From NCBI RefSeq assembly GCF_000725495.1, contig NZ_JNZD01000001.1, forward strand, positions 62,001-126,000: a stretch of 64,000 nt of DNA, in the 5' to 3' direction. This document shows, in pieces, positions 44,970 to 53,329 of the stretch. Every line of letters starts with the position of its first letter. Within the stretch, counting starts at the first letter, position 1. The notes beneath the pieces are model-generated. The model was not told the origin of the DNA. It saw nothing but the letters and a program-made list of their open reading frames with translations, and made no database searches. The stretch comes from Streptomyces aureus (lineage in GTDB: Bacteria; Actinomycetota; Actinomycetes; Streptomycetales; Streptomycetaceae). The translations under genes and the position numbers were made by a program.

Positions 44970-45616
44970 GCCCTGCGTCAGCATTGAAGTCACCACCGAT
45001 CCTCCCGGCGGGGCCCGAAAATCGGGGACGGAGATGGGGCCGAAGCAGGAGGGCGAGGAATCGGGCCTGGCGGGCCGCCTGGACGCAGTACGGCAGCAGG
45101 GAGATCACCGCGCCGAGCACGATGGCCTGTTGCAGCGGCAGCTGCGTGGTGGCGAGGAAGGTCAGCACCATGAGCCGGTGGCCGGTGGCGTCCTTGAGAG
45201 TGCCGGTGATGAGCTGCAGCGCGATGCCGGTGGCGAAGCCGGTCATCACGGCGTTGGAGACGAAGCTCATCACCGCTCCGAGCCGCAGCACCCCGCTCAG
45301 GACCATGACCACGCCCGCCATCACGGTGAGTGTGGCGATGGTCCCGGGGTCGGCAGGGTCCAGGCCCGCTTCCTTCAGAACGCTCTGCGAGGTGAGGGCG
45401 ATGGCACTGGTGAGCGTGGTGACCATCAGCACGGTGCGAGCGGTCAGCGAGCCGACGATCGCCGGCGCGATGCCGGCGTACAGGCCGGCGATCGGATTTG
45501 AACTCGGCGATGGAGGCGTACGCCATGCCCTCGGGGATGGAGAACAGCCCGGTCACCAGGCCGGCGCCCAGGTCCGACCGTGTCGGCCGGGCAGGTCGGC
45601 GAAGGAACCGTCGCAC
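44970..45616 (-). pseudogene. SulP-type sulphate permease remnant
   Basis: A decayed anion permease. The N terminus, SDLGAGLVTGLFSIPEGMAY, is SulP-like. At 45497-45499 an extra A/T in a three-base run shifts the frame; correcting it restores FNPIAGLYAGIAPAIVGSLT and the following helices to ALQLITGTLKDATG. From there the sequence jumps to HRLMVLTFLATTQLPLQQAI, which belongs to a much later helix, so an internal piece of roughly 240 residues is missing. No intact STAS domain follows. The neighbour is an alkylsulfatase, which would have released the sulphate such a permease imports. Ends approximate. Confidence 0.75.
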
Positions 45617-45693
45617 CTCGTGCCCGCCTCCTTCACGGATGGTCCCGGACCGCGGCCCGCGGGGGTGGAATCAACGGGCCGGGGCCTGCGGCG

Positions 45694-47592
45694 TCAAGGG
45701 GTCACGATGGCGAAGTCCGGGTCCGGCTCGCCGAGATGTCCGAGCAGGGCGCTCAACGCGCCGGCATCGCCGCTCACGCGGACCCCGTCCTTCGTGGCGA
45801 GCTCGTCCGGACTGATGCGGCCGAGCAGCACGGCGCGCAGGTCGGCCTCGGTCAGCGTGAAGATGACGTCGGGCTCGGCTGCCGCCGCCGACTCCGTGCC
45901 GTGGGTGAGGACTCCGTTGCAAAGCCGCTGGGTCACCGGCGGCCCGTCGGAGAGATCCCACCGCACGGTGATCAGAGCGTCCCAGGCGTTCGGGCCGTCG
46001 ACTCGGATGGCCAGGGCGTCGAAGAGCTGGTCCAGGGTGAGGGCCGCGAGCAGGTCGGGCGCAGCGGTCTCGACGGGGGTACCGACCGGGCCGTTGCGCA
46101 GTTCGTAAGCACCCATCAGGAAGAAGTTGCGCCAGGTGCCGTTCTCGCTGCCGTAGCCCAACTGTTCGAGCGCGTCAGCCTGCAGGGAGCGGGCCTCGGC
46201 GTTGTCCGGGTCGGCGAACACCACGTGATTGACGACCTCGACGACCCAGCGGAAGTCACCCTCGTCGAAGGACTGCCGCGCCTGACGGAGCACCGCCTCG
46301 GCGCCGCCCATGAACCGCACGTAGCGACGGGCGGCGTCCGTCGGCGGGTGTTCCCACAGGTGCGCCGGGTTGCCGTCGAACCAGCCGAGATAACGCTGGT
46401 AGATCGCCTTGGTGTTGTGGCTGACCGAGCCGTAGTAGCCGTGAGTGTGCCAGGCCCGCTCCAGCGCCGGCGGCATCTCCATCCGCTCGGCGATCTCCGG
46501 TCCGGTCAGGCCCTGGTTGAGCATCCTCAGTGTCTGGTCGTGGAGATAGGCGTACAGGTCGCGCTGTTCCGACAGGAACCGGCGTACCTGTTCGCTGCCC
46601 CAGACGGGCCAGTGGTGCGAGGCGAAGACGACGTCGGCTGAGGCGGTGAAGAGGTCGATGGCCTCGCTGAGGTAGTGGGCCCACACCCGGGGGTCGCGGA
46701 CCACGGCGCCGCGCAGCGTCAGCAGGTTGTGCAGGTTGTGCGTGGCGTTCTCGGCCATGCACAGTGCGCGCAGTTCGGGGAAGTGGATGTTCAGCTCGGC
46801 GGGCGCCTCTGTGCCGGGGGTGAGTTGGAAGACCATCCGGATGCCGTCGACCGTCTCCGTCTGGCCTGTGCGGGTGATGTCCACAGTCGGCGGGATCAGC
46901 CCCACCGTGCCGGTGGAGGTGGTCTGCCCCAGGCCCGCCCCGACCTGTCCGCGTTCGCCCGGAGGCAGCGCGGCGCCGTACATGTAGGCGGCGCGGCGGC
47001 TCATGGCCGTACCGGCGTAGACGTTCTCGCTGACCGCGTGCTCCAGGAAGCCGTGCGGCGCGAGCACCGGCACTCCCGCGGCGACGTCCTCGTCGGTCAG
47101 GACGCCCCGGACGCCGCCGAAGTGGTCGACGTGGCTGTGTGTGTAGAGGACCCCCGTCACCGGCCGGTCCCCGCGGTGCGAGCGGTAGAGGGCCAGGCCC
47201 GCGGCGGCGGTCTCGGCGGAGATCAGCGGGTCGATGACGAAGACACCCCGCTGCCCCTCGACGAGCGTCATGTTCGACAGGTCGAAGCCGCGCACCTGGT
47301 ACACACCCGCGGTCACCTGGAACAGTCCGTGGTCTGCGCACAGACCGCTCTGCCGCCACAGACTCGGGTTGGCCGTGTCCGGGCATTCCTGCTCCAGGAA
47401 CCCGTAGGCGCCGAGGTCCCACACCGTGCGCCCGGCGGCATCACGCACCAGCGGGTCCTTCGCCGTTCCCATGAAACCGCGCCGGGCATCCTCAAGGTCC
47501 TGGGTGTCGTCGAAGCCGAAGCGCTGTCGTACGGCGCGGTTCGCGTCGGCGACGGCCGGGTGGGCGGGCTTGCTGTCGGTGGGCCGGGCCAT
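45694..47592 (-). CDS. MBL-fold alkyl sulfatase (SdsA1/BDS1 family)
   Basis: A 632-residue metallo-beta-lactamase-fold sulfatase that hydrolyses linear alkyl sulphates such as SDS, releasing sulphate and alcohol. The zinc motif is THSHVDHFGGVRG at about 173. MAENATHNLHNLLTLRGA and FASHHWPVWG supply further ligands. The alkylsulfatase dimerisation region (about 395-530) and a C-terminal SCP2-like domain (about 535-632, ending EPDPDFAIVTP) follow. ATG 47592 has GGGGAG upstream. No signal peptide is seen. It lies next to the SulP remnant; together they suggest a former sulphur-scavenging pair. Confidence 0.93.
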   Translation of the reverse strand: MARPTDSKPAHPAVADANRAVRQRFGFDDTQDLEDARRGFMGTAKDPLVRDAAGRTVWDLGAYGFLEQECPDTANPSLWRQSGLCADHGLFQVTAGVYQVRGFDLSNMTLVEGQRGVFVIDPLISAETAAAGLALYRSHRGDRPVTGVLYTHSHVDHFGGVRGVLTDEDVAAGVPVLAPHGFLEHAVSENVYAGTAMSRRAAYMYGAALPPGERGQVGAGLGQTTSTGTVGLIPPTVDITRTGQTETVDGIRMVFQLTPGTEAPAELNIHFPELRALCMAENATHNLHNLLTLRGAVVRDPRVWAHYLSEAIDLFTASADVVFASHHWPVWGSEQVRRFLSEQRDLYAYLHDQTLRMLNQGLTGPEIAERMEMPPALERAWHTHGYYGSVSHNTKAIYQRYLGWFDGNPAHLWEHPPTDAARRYVRFMGGAEAVLRQARQSFDEGDFRWVVEVVNHVVFADPDNAEARSLQADALEQLGYGSENGTWRNFFLMGAYELRNGPVGTPVETAAPDLLAALTLDQLFDALAIRVDGPNAWDALITVRWDLSDGPPVTQRLCNGVLTHGTESAAAAEPDVIFTLTEADLRAVLLGRISPDELATKDGVRVSGDAGALSALLGHLGEPDPDFAIVTP

Positions 47593-47987
47593 GGCGCACT
47601 CCCCTGTCGGACCTCGCCGCCGGACGCCGTGCGGCACACGGTCCACTCTTGCCGGGTGCCGCAGAGGGGTACGAGCCGGCGTACGCCGTACGGGTGCGAC
47701 GACGTCCGCGCGTCGCGGACCGCAGGGGCCAGGTACTGCTCATCATGGCGGGACCGGGCCGCGATGGACGCACCGTCGAGGGCCGTCACGGACACCAGCA
47801 TGCCCTCCGGTAACGCCTCCTCAGAATCGGCCGCGGGGCGCCGGAAGGCATGGTGCTCCTGAGTCGGGACAACCGTGAAAACAGCTGGTGACCGGGGGTG
47901 AGCCGGTCATCAGCCGTGTCTTCGGTCAGGTGCTCGAGACTGCTCCCGAGCGATATCCACTCGGGCGCTGTTGTGCCGTTGGGCGGG
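47593..47987. other. Intergenic region, no gene recognised
   Basis: About 395 bases between the alkylsulfatase start and the stop of the SpaA-like gene. The sulfatase promoter should lie in 47593-47700. I see no convincing frame, repeat or RNA. Confidence 0.5.
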
Positions 47988-48395
47988 TCAGGACTTGCCG
48001 TACCCGTCGCACTTGCCGCCGTAGCCTGCCGTGCAGTCGGGCGTGTTCTTGACCTGGACCGTGACGTCCTCGTGGGCGCCGTTGATGACGTACGGGCCGG
48101 TCACCGGGTTGTCGGGCAGGACGTAGCCGTCCGGGACGGCGGTCTCGCGCAGGTAGTACGTGCCGTACGCGAGCGGGTCGAAGTCGCAGGTGCCCCTGCG
48201 GTTTGTGGTGCATTCGGTGCCGGTCAGGGTGTCCGGGGTGCGGCCGTTCGTCTGCAGCCCGGCCCGGCCGTTCGACTCCTTCCACAGTTCGAACACGGCG
48301 CCTTCCAGTGGCCGCCCGGTCTTGGCGTCCGACTTCTTCAGGTGGAGCGAGCCATCGTGCTCCTCGGGCGTCTTCGTGTCCTGGGCGGTGGCCAC
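47988..48395 (-). CDS. SpaA-like prealbumin-fold domain protein, probably truncated
   Basis: A 135-residue protein that is essentially one SpaA/prealbumin-like domain: GSLHLKKSDAKTGRPLEGAV, GTCDFDPLAYGTYYLRETAV and GYVLPDNPVTGPYVI. Such domains stabilise pilin- or adhesin-type surface proteins. Here the usual signal peptide and long Thr-rich stalk before the domain are absent, and no LPxTG sorting signal follows. Start GTG 48395 has no clear ribosome site. I read it as the C-terminal remnant of a larger surface protein, although a short form cannot be excluded. Confidence 0.55.
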   Translation of the reverse strand: MATAQDTKTPEEHDGSLHLKKSDAKTGRPLEGAVFELWKESNGRAGLQTNGRTPDTLTGTECTTNRRGTCDFDPLAYGTYYLRETAVPDGYVLPDNPVTGPYVINGAHEDVTVQVKNTPDCTAGYGGKCDGYGKS

Positions 48396-48645
48396 TCGCA
48401 GTTACACCAGGAGTGGGCACCTGGGCAGCCTCCGATCTCTGGCGCCTCGGTGGGCCGCTGGAGGATCTGATGGCCAGCGGTTGTCCGCGGAGCCCTGCGA
48501 ACGTTCGCACCCGAGGGGCATGCACACACCATGCCAACGGCTTGTGCACGCCCCTGATCAACTGCTTTCGGGCGAGCGTCGGGCCATCGCCCGGATCTGC
48601 ACCCTGCCCTTCGCCACCGACCGCCGATCGACAGGAGCGTGGTGC

Positions 48646-50700
48646 TCAGGGCACGGCTCCGATCGGGACCGACACGGCAGCGGCTTCGGTGGCGTCGGTG
48701 GGCACCTTCGCCTCGGTGTGGCGCAGGTCGAGCACGATCAGGACTGCCGCGGCGACGGCGAGATAGATGAGCAGATTGATCAGTGACTGGCTGGTTCCGT
48801 GACCGTCGAAGTAGATGGTGCGGTGCAGGAGGAGATAGCCGTTACGAGGCGGCAGGTAGGGCCCGATGTCACGCCAGAACGCGGGCAGGTACGGCACTCC
48901 GTTCGCGCCGCCGGAGGACGGGTTGCCGAACAGCATGATCACGACGACCGTCAGGAGGGTGCCGATGGGTCCGAGCAGTTTCTGCAGGATCGCGGCGACG
49001 AAGGCGACCACGGCGACGATCAGCGAGCAGACGGGCCAGGTGATCCAGAACCTGCTGCTGGGGAATCCTTCCAGCCAGTAGCAGACGATCAGGTCGACGA
49101 CCAGGCCGCTGACGACGGCGAAACCGGCGAGCTGGGCGGCGCGCCATCGGCCTGCCGCTTTCCCGGTGGCGGTCATGAGCAGGGTCGAGCTCATGTAGCC
49201 GCCGATGAGCAGGGGGACGAGCATGAGTCCTTGGACGAGGCCGAACGGGTCCTTGGGCACGAGCGGGAGCGGGGCGTACTGCTGGACCGCCAGCTTCTGC
49301 CCGGTGCTCTTGGCCGCCTCTTCGAACCGCACCGCGAGATCGAGCGGTGCGAGGTCGCTCATGGACGGCGCCACGATGAGGGTGTTCTGTCCGCCGGACG
49401 TGACCAGCGCACCGTAGATGCGTGCGTGGTCGATGGCGGACTTCACCGCCGCTTCGTCCGCATACTGAGTGACCTTCAGCGAGATGTTCTTCTCGGCCGC
49501 CGCCAGGACGGGCGAGGATCCGACCGTACCGAACGGCAGGTCGGTGGCCTTGGGGGCGTGCGAGGCGATCATGTAGGTAGTGGAGAACAGGCATTGCATG
49601 ACGGCGCAGATGCCCAGCGCGACGAGCATCCCGGTCACGGCCCGCCGGCGCTGGGGGGCACTTGTCACAGGATGCCTGGAGTCCGAAGCCCGGGCCTCCG
49701 GGCCGCCTGTCCCGGCGGCCGTCCTGCCGGGGCGGATGCGGCCGAACCAGGCGATGACCGCCATTCCGGCAAAGGCGTACAGGAACAGCACGGTCAACGG
49801 AGTGGAGATGCCGTTCCCGCCGAAGTAGAGAACGCGGTTGATCAGCGTAACCGCGCTCTGCGCCGGGAAAATCACTCCGATGTTGCGCCAGTAGACCGGC
49901 AGCAGGTACGTGCCCAGCCCTCCTGCCGGCGGACCGCCGATGACGATGAACAGCAGCGCCACGATCAGCGTGCCCATCCTGCCCACCAGCGCCTGTACCC
50001 CGGCGGCCGCCAACGCCACCGCCGAGGTGATGAGCCAGAAGCACGGCAGCAGCGGCCAGAAGTGACTGCTGGAATACGCGCCGATCCCCAGTCCGGCGAT
50101 CAGGCTGGTCAGCACCGCGCCCACCAGGGCGTATCCGACCAGCACGGCCGCCCGCCACGGCGCTGCGGCGACGCCGTGAGCTGCCTTGAAGACCAGCACG
50201 GCGGCCAGATAGCCGCCGATCAGCAGAGGGATCAGCAGCAGTGACGTCACCGCGCCCACCGGGTCGCTGGAGGCAAGTGGCTTGACCGTCTGTACCGTGA
50301 CGGGCCGCCCCAGCTTGTGCGCCGCCTCCAGGAACGCCGGCTCCAGTTCGGTCTGGGCGAAGAAGCTCTTCGCCGGAACCACGACCAAGGTGTCGGACGA
50401 ACCGTTGCTGACGTACGCGCCGTACAGCTCACCCTGATCGACCGCGTCCATCACCGCTGACGTGTTCGGATACGAGGTCAGGTCGAGCCCTGCCTGCGAT
50501 GCCACCGCGGCGACCACGGGGGAGGGCGGCCCGGTCACGCCGAAGGGCATGTTGCGTGGCACCAGCAGCTGCTGGGCGCTGACCAGACACAACGCGAACA
50601 CGGACTGAACGACGAGGACAACCCCCAACGCAGCGATGATCTTCACCACGCTGTTCCGCCCGCCCGCAGCGGAAGCACCCTGGGCCGGTCGTCCCGTCAT
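48646..50700 (-). CDS. Tandem-duplicated DUF3533/YhgE-like membrane protein
   Basis: A 684-residue protein made of two homologous halves (about 1-345 and 355-684). Each half has one N-terminal helix, an extracellular domain, and a bundle of five helices. Matching segments include MPFGVTGPPSPVV and LPFGTVGSSPVLA, LLLIPLLIGGYLAAVL and LMLVPLLIGGYMSSTL, and YLLPVYWRNIGVIFPAQ and YLPAFWRDIGPYLPPRN. The fold looks like ABC-2-type exporter permeases of the DUF3533/YhgE group, usually encoded as single units. No ATPase gene is adjacent. Start ATG 50700 follows GGAGG. Role could be export of lipids or cell-wall precursors, without direct support. Confidence 0.78.
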   Translation of the reverse strand: MTGRPAQGASAAGGRNSVVKIIAALGVVLVVQSVFALCLVSAQQLLVPRNMPFGVTGPPSPVVAAVASQAGLDLTSYPNTSAVMDAVDQGELYGAYVSNGSSDTLVVVPAKSFFAQTELEPAFLEAAHKLGRPVTVQTVKPLASSDPVGAVTSLLLIPLLIGGYLAAVLVFKAAHGVAAAPWRAAVLVGYALVGAVLTSLIAGLGIGAYSSSHFWPLLPCFWLITSAVALAAAGVQALVGRMGTLIVALLFIVIGGPPAGGLGTYLLPVYWRNIGVIFPAQSAVTLINRVLYFGGNGISTPLTVLFLYAFAGMAVIAWFGRIRPGRTAAGTGGPEARASDSRHPVTSAPQRRRAVTGMLVALGICAVMQCLFSTTYMIASHAPKATDLPFGTVGSSPVLAAAEKNISLKVTQYADEAAVKSAIDHARIYGALVTSGGQNTLIVAPSMSDLAPLDLAVRFEEAAKSTGQKLAVQQYAPLPLVPKDPFGLVQGLMLVPLLIGGYMSSTLLMTATGKAAGRWRAAQLAGFAVVSGLVVDLIVCYWLEGFPSSRFWITWPVCSLIVAVVAFVAAILQKLLGPIGTLLTVVVIMLFGNPSSGGANGVPYLPAFWRDIGPYLPPRNGYLLLHRTIYFDGHGTSQSLINLLIYLAVAAAVLIVLDLRHTEAKVPTDATEAAAVSVPIGAVP

Positions 50701-51096
50701 CGCTGTCCTCCATGGGCGTCACCAGCCCCGCCGGATTTCGGCAGTCCGATCACCTCTCCTGTGCCATCACCACACGGGCCCGATCGGGCGGCAACTCCGG
50801 TGGCCCTGACAGGTGAAGCGGCAGCTCCGGCACGGGACCGACCACGTCGCTGATCCCGGTGTCCCCCGGCGGCGCCCACGAGGAGCGAAGCTCTGACCTC
50901 ACCGGCGCCCGTCACGGGGAACGGCAGGAAACCGGTCGACCGTCTGCCGCGCGCCCGCGTCGGCTGCCCCTGCCGCCACGGTTGTCATGGCCCGGCGCTA
51001 CAGTTTCGCCGCTGCCGTTCGGACGACGCACACGTTGCCGTCCGTTCGCCTCGGGGGAGGGGCAGACGCAGCCATCCATTCATCTGTGGGGGCACA
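50701..51096. other. Divergent promoter region, no gene recognised
   Basis: About 395 bases between the duplicated membrane protein gene (minus) and the beta-propeller/CWB2 gene (plus). Both promoters should be here. No repeats or hairpins stand out. Confidence 0.5.
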
Positions 51097-53121
51097 TTGA
51101 ACATCTCTGCGCGTCGCGGATTCGCGGCGCTCACGACCGCCGCGGCACTCGCCGCCGGTCTCGTCGCCGGGCTCCCGGGCCAGGCGACCGCCGACACCGC
51201 CGGCTGGCCGGCCACGGACGGCAGACTGCTGTACAACGAACTCGGCTCGCTGCAGTACATCAATCCCGACGGGACCAGGAGCGTCTCGTTCTACGAGACC
51301 GCGAATCAGGCCGCCTGGTCCGCCGACGGCAGCCAGATCGCCTACGTGGACTCGGCCCACGGCCTTCTCCGCACGGAGACGTACGCCCAGGAGGCGATTC
51401 GGGGCGCCGACGTCGTCATGCCGACGGGCAGCGGCTGGCATCCGACCGATCCGACGTTCTGGTACGGCGGCGGCGACATCGTCTTCACCGCCGGAGGCCG
51501 ACTGCGGGTGGCCGTGGCCAACAGCGGCCGCGCACCTCAGACGCTGTTCGGCACCGACGTCGACGGCTGTGACTCCAAGGCCAGCGGCGCCGTCAACGGC
51601 AAGCTGGCCTTCGTGCGCACCGGCACGAGCTGCTCCACCACCGGCACTCCGGCCGTCTGGGTCTACGACGGCCCCACCAAGGCGTTCAAGAAGGTGGCCG
51701 CCGACGCGGACGAGCCGAGCATGTCCCCCGACGGGCAGTCGCTGGTCTTCACCCGCAGCGTCGCCGGACACAAGCAGCTCTTCACGATCAAGGCCGACGG
51801 CACCGGGCTGACCCAGGTCACCACGGACCCCATCGACCACAACCGTCCCGCCTGGTCGCCCAAGGGCGACCGGATCGCGTACGACACCTACGTCACCGGC
51901 AGCGCGGACACCGGCCCCAGCGGTTCGCAGATATGGATCCGCGACCTCGCCGCCGGCACGGAGACGCGTGTGCCGACGGCCAACGGGACGGACGTCGCCT
52001 GGCAGCCGATCCGGAAGAACGCCATCTCCCGTGTCTACGGCTCCGACACCTACGACACGAACATCGCGTCGTCCAAGTGGACGTGGAACACGCTCGGCAA
52101 GAGCGTGCCGGGCCTGATGAACGCGAGCTCGGCGGTCCTCATCAGCAAGACGGACTCCGCGTACGCCACCACCGCGACCTCGCTCGCCGGGAAGAAGCAC
52201 GGACCGGTGCTGATGACCTCCCGCACCGGCCTGGACTCCTCCGTCCAGACCGAGCTGAAGCGCATGCTGCCCAAGGGCAGGACCGTCTACCTGGTCGGCG
52301 GCACCAGCATCCTCAGCAGCTCGGTGGCGTCCAAGGTGACCTCGCTCGGGTATGTCGCCAAGCGGCTGTCCGACGTGTCGCGCTACTCCACCTCGGTGGC
52401 CGTGGCGAAGACGATCACCAGTGCGCCGAAGTACGTGTTCCTGGCGACCGGCACGGACTACCACAACGCCCTCGCGGCGAGCTCCGCCGCCGGTGCCATG
52501 GGCACCTCGGGGACCGCGGTCGTCCTGCTGACGCAGGGCTCGACCATGACCGCGTCGGTGTACGGCTACCTGAACAAGTACAGCCCGAGCACGACGAAGA
52601 TCATCACGGTGGGGGTCGACGCCGAGTCGGCGCTGACCAAGGCCTACAACGGCGGCAAACTGCCCCACTGGCCCAGCAAATACAGCTACTACCGGCTCAC
52701 CGGCAGTCCGGCCAGGGCCGCCCTGCAACTTGCCGACTTCTGGTGGTCGTCGCCGTCGGACGCCGCGGTGGCCTCGGTCAACAGCTGGACCGGCGGCGTC
52801 TCCGCGTCGTCGGCGATGACCACGTTCGGCCCGCTGCTGTGGACCGACGTCACCTCGCTGACGTACGACACCAAGGCGTACCTGATGACCACGTCGGCGA
52901 GCCTGAACCACGTGGCCGTCTTCGGCGGCAACGGCTCCGTCGACGCGAAGGTGATCCCGTTGATCGGCAGGGCCATCGGCGTGGACAGCGCCTACACGTA
53001 CACCCCGTACTACAAGGGTGACGTCCCGCAGAGCCCGGCCTCCCAGCCGTTGTCCGCGAGCACCGGCAAGCCCGTTCCGGCCCCGGATCTGGCCCCGCTC
53101 AAGGTCACGGTCTCGAATTGA
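51097..53121 (+). CDS. Secreted beta-propeller and cell-wall-binding repeat (CWB2) protein
   Basis: A 674-residue exported protein. A signal peptide ends near residue 33. A TolB/PD40-type beta-propeller follows (about 40-300: WSADGSQIAYVDS, EPSMSPDGQSLVFTR, RPAWSPKGDRIAYDT). The C-terminal half has CWB2 repeats of the kind best known from clostridial cell-surface proteins (SRVYGSDTYDTNIA, PKGRTVYLVGGTSILSSSV, KRLSDVSRYSTSVAVA, NHVAVFGGNGSVD). It probably sits in the peptidoglycan layer. TTG 51097 has GGGGG just upstream. No enzymatic motif. Confidence 0.85.
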   Translation: MNISARRGFAALTTAAALAAGLVAGLPGQATADTAGWPATDGRLLYNELGSLQYINPDGTRSVSFYETANQAAWSADGSQIAYVDSAHGLLRTETYAQEAIRGADVVMPTGSGWHPTDPTFWYGGGDIVFTAGGRLRVAVANSGRAPQTLFGTDVDGCDSKASGAVNGKLAFVRTGTSCSTTGTPAVWVYDGPTKAFKKVAADADEPSMSPDGQSLVFTRSVAGHKQLFTIKADGTGLTQVTTDPIDHNRPAWSPKGDRIAYDTYVTGSADTGPSGSQIWIRDLAAGTETRVPTANGTDVAWQPIRKNAISRVYGSDTYDTNIASSKWTWNTLGKSVPGLMNASSAVLISKTDSAYATTATSLAGKKHGPVLMTSRTGLDSSVQTELKRMLPKGRTVYLVGGTSILSSSVASKVTSLGYVAKRLSDVSRYSTSVAVAKTITSAPKYVFLATGTDYHNALAASSAAGAMGTSGTAVVLLTQGSTMTASVYGYLNKYSPSTTKIITVGVDAESALTKAYNGGKLPHWPSKYSYYRLTGSPARAALQLADFWWSSPSDAAVASVNSWTGGVSASSAMTTFGPLLWTDVTSLTYDTKAYLMTTSASLNHVAVFGGNGSVDAKVIPLIGRAIGVDSAYTYTPYYKGDVPQSPASQPLSASTGKPVPAPDLAPLKVTVSN

Positions 53122-53264
53122 CCCCGTGTCCGGGCCGCCTTCCTTCCGGTCGGCGGCCCGCGGCGCGGCTGACCGACCGACTCGCCGGAACACCGCTCGT
53201 GCCGGACCCTGCCGGAATGCTGTGAGCACGGGAAACGGCGGGCGGTCCGGAGTGGGAACGCGGA

Positions 53265-53292
53265 GAAGGCCCGGGCGGTTGCCCGGGCCTTC
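53265..53292. terminator. Terminator between CWB2 and FG-GAP genes
   Basis: A perfect 12-base-pair stem GAAGGCCCGGGC with a GGTT loop, followed on the plus strand by TTGC. It lies between two convergent genes. Confidence 0.85.
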
Positions 53293-53329
53293 TTGCTGAG
53301 CTGCTCAGAGCTGCTCAGGGGGTCGGGGT

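Noticed and set aside
47313..47801. Minus-strand frame crossing the alkylsulfatase start
   Set aside because: Out of frame with the sulfatase and without motifs beyond its first 50 codons.
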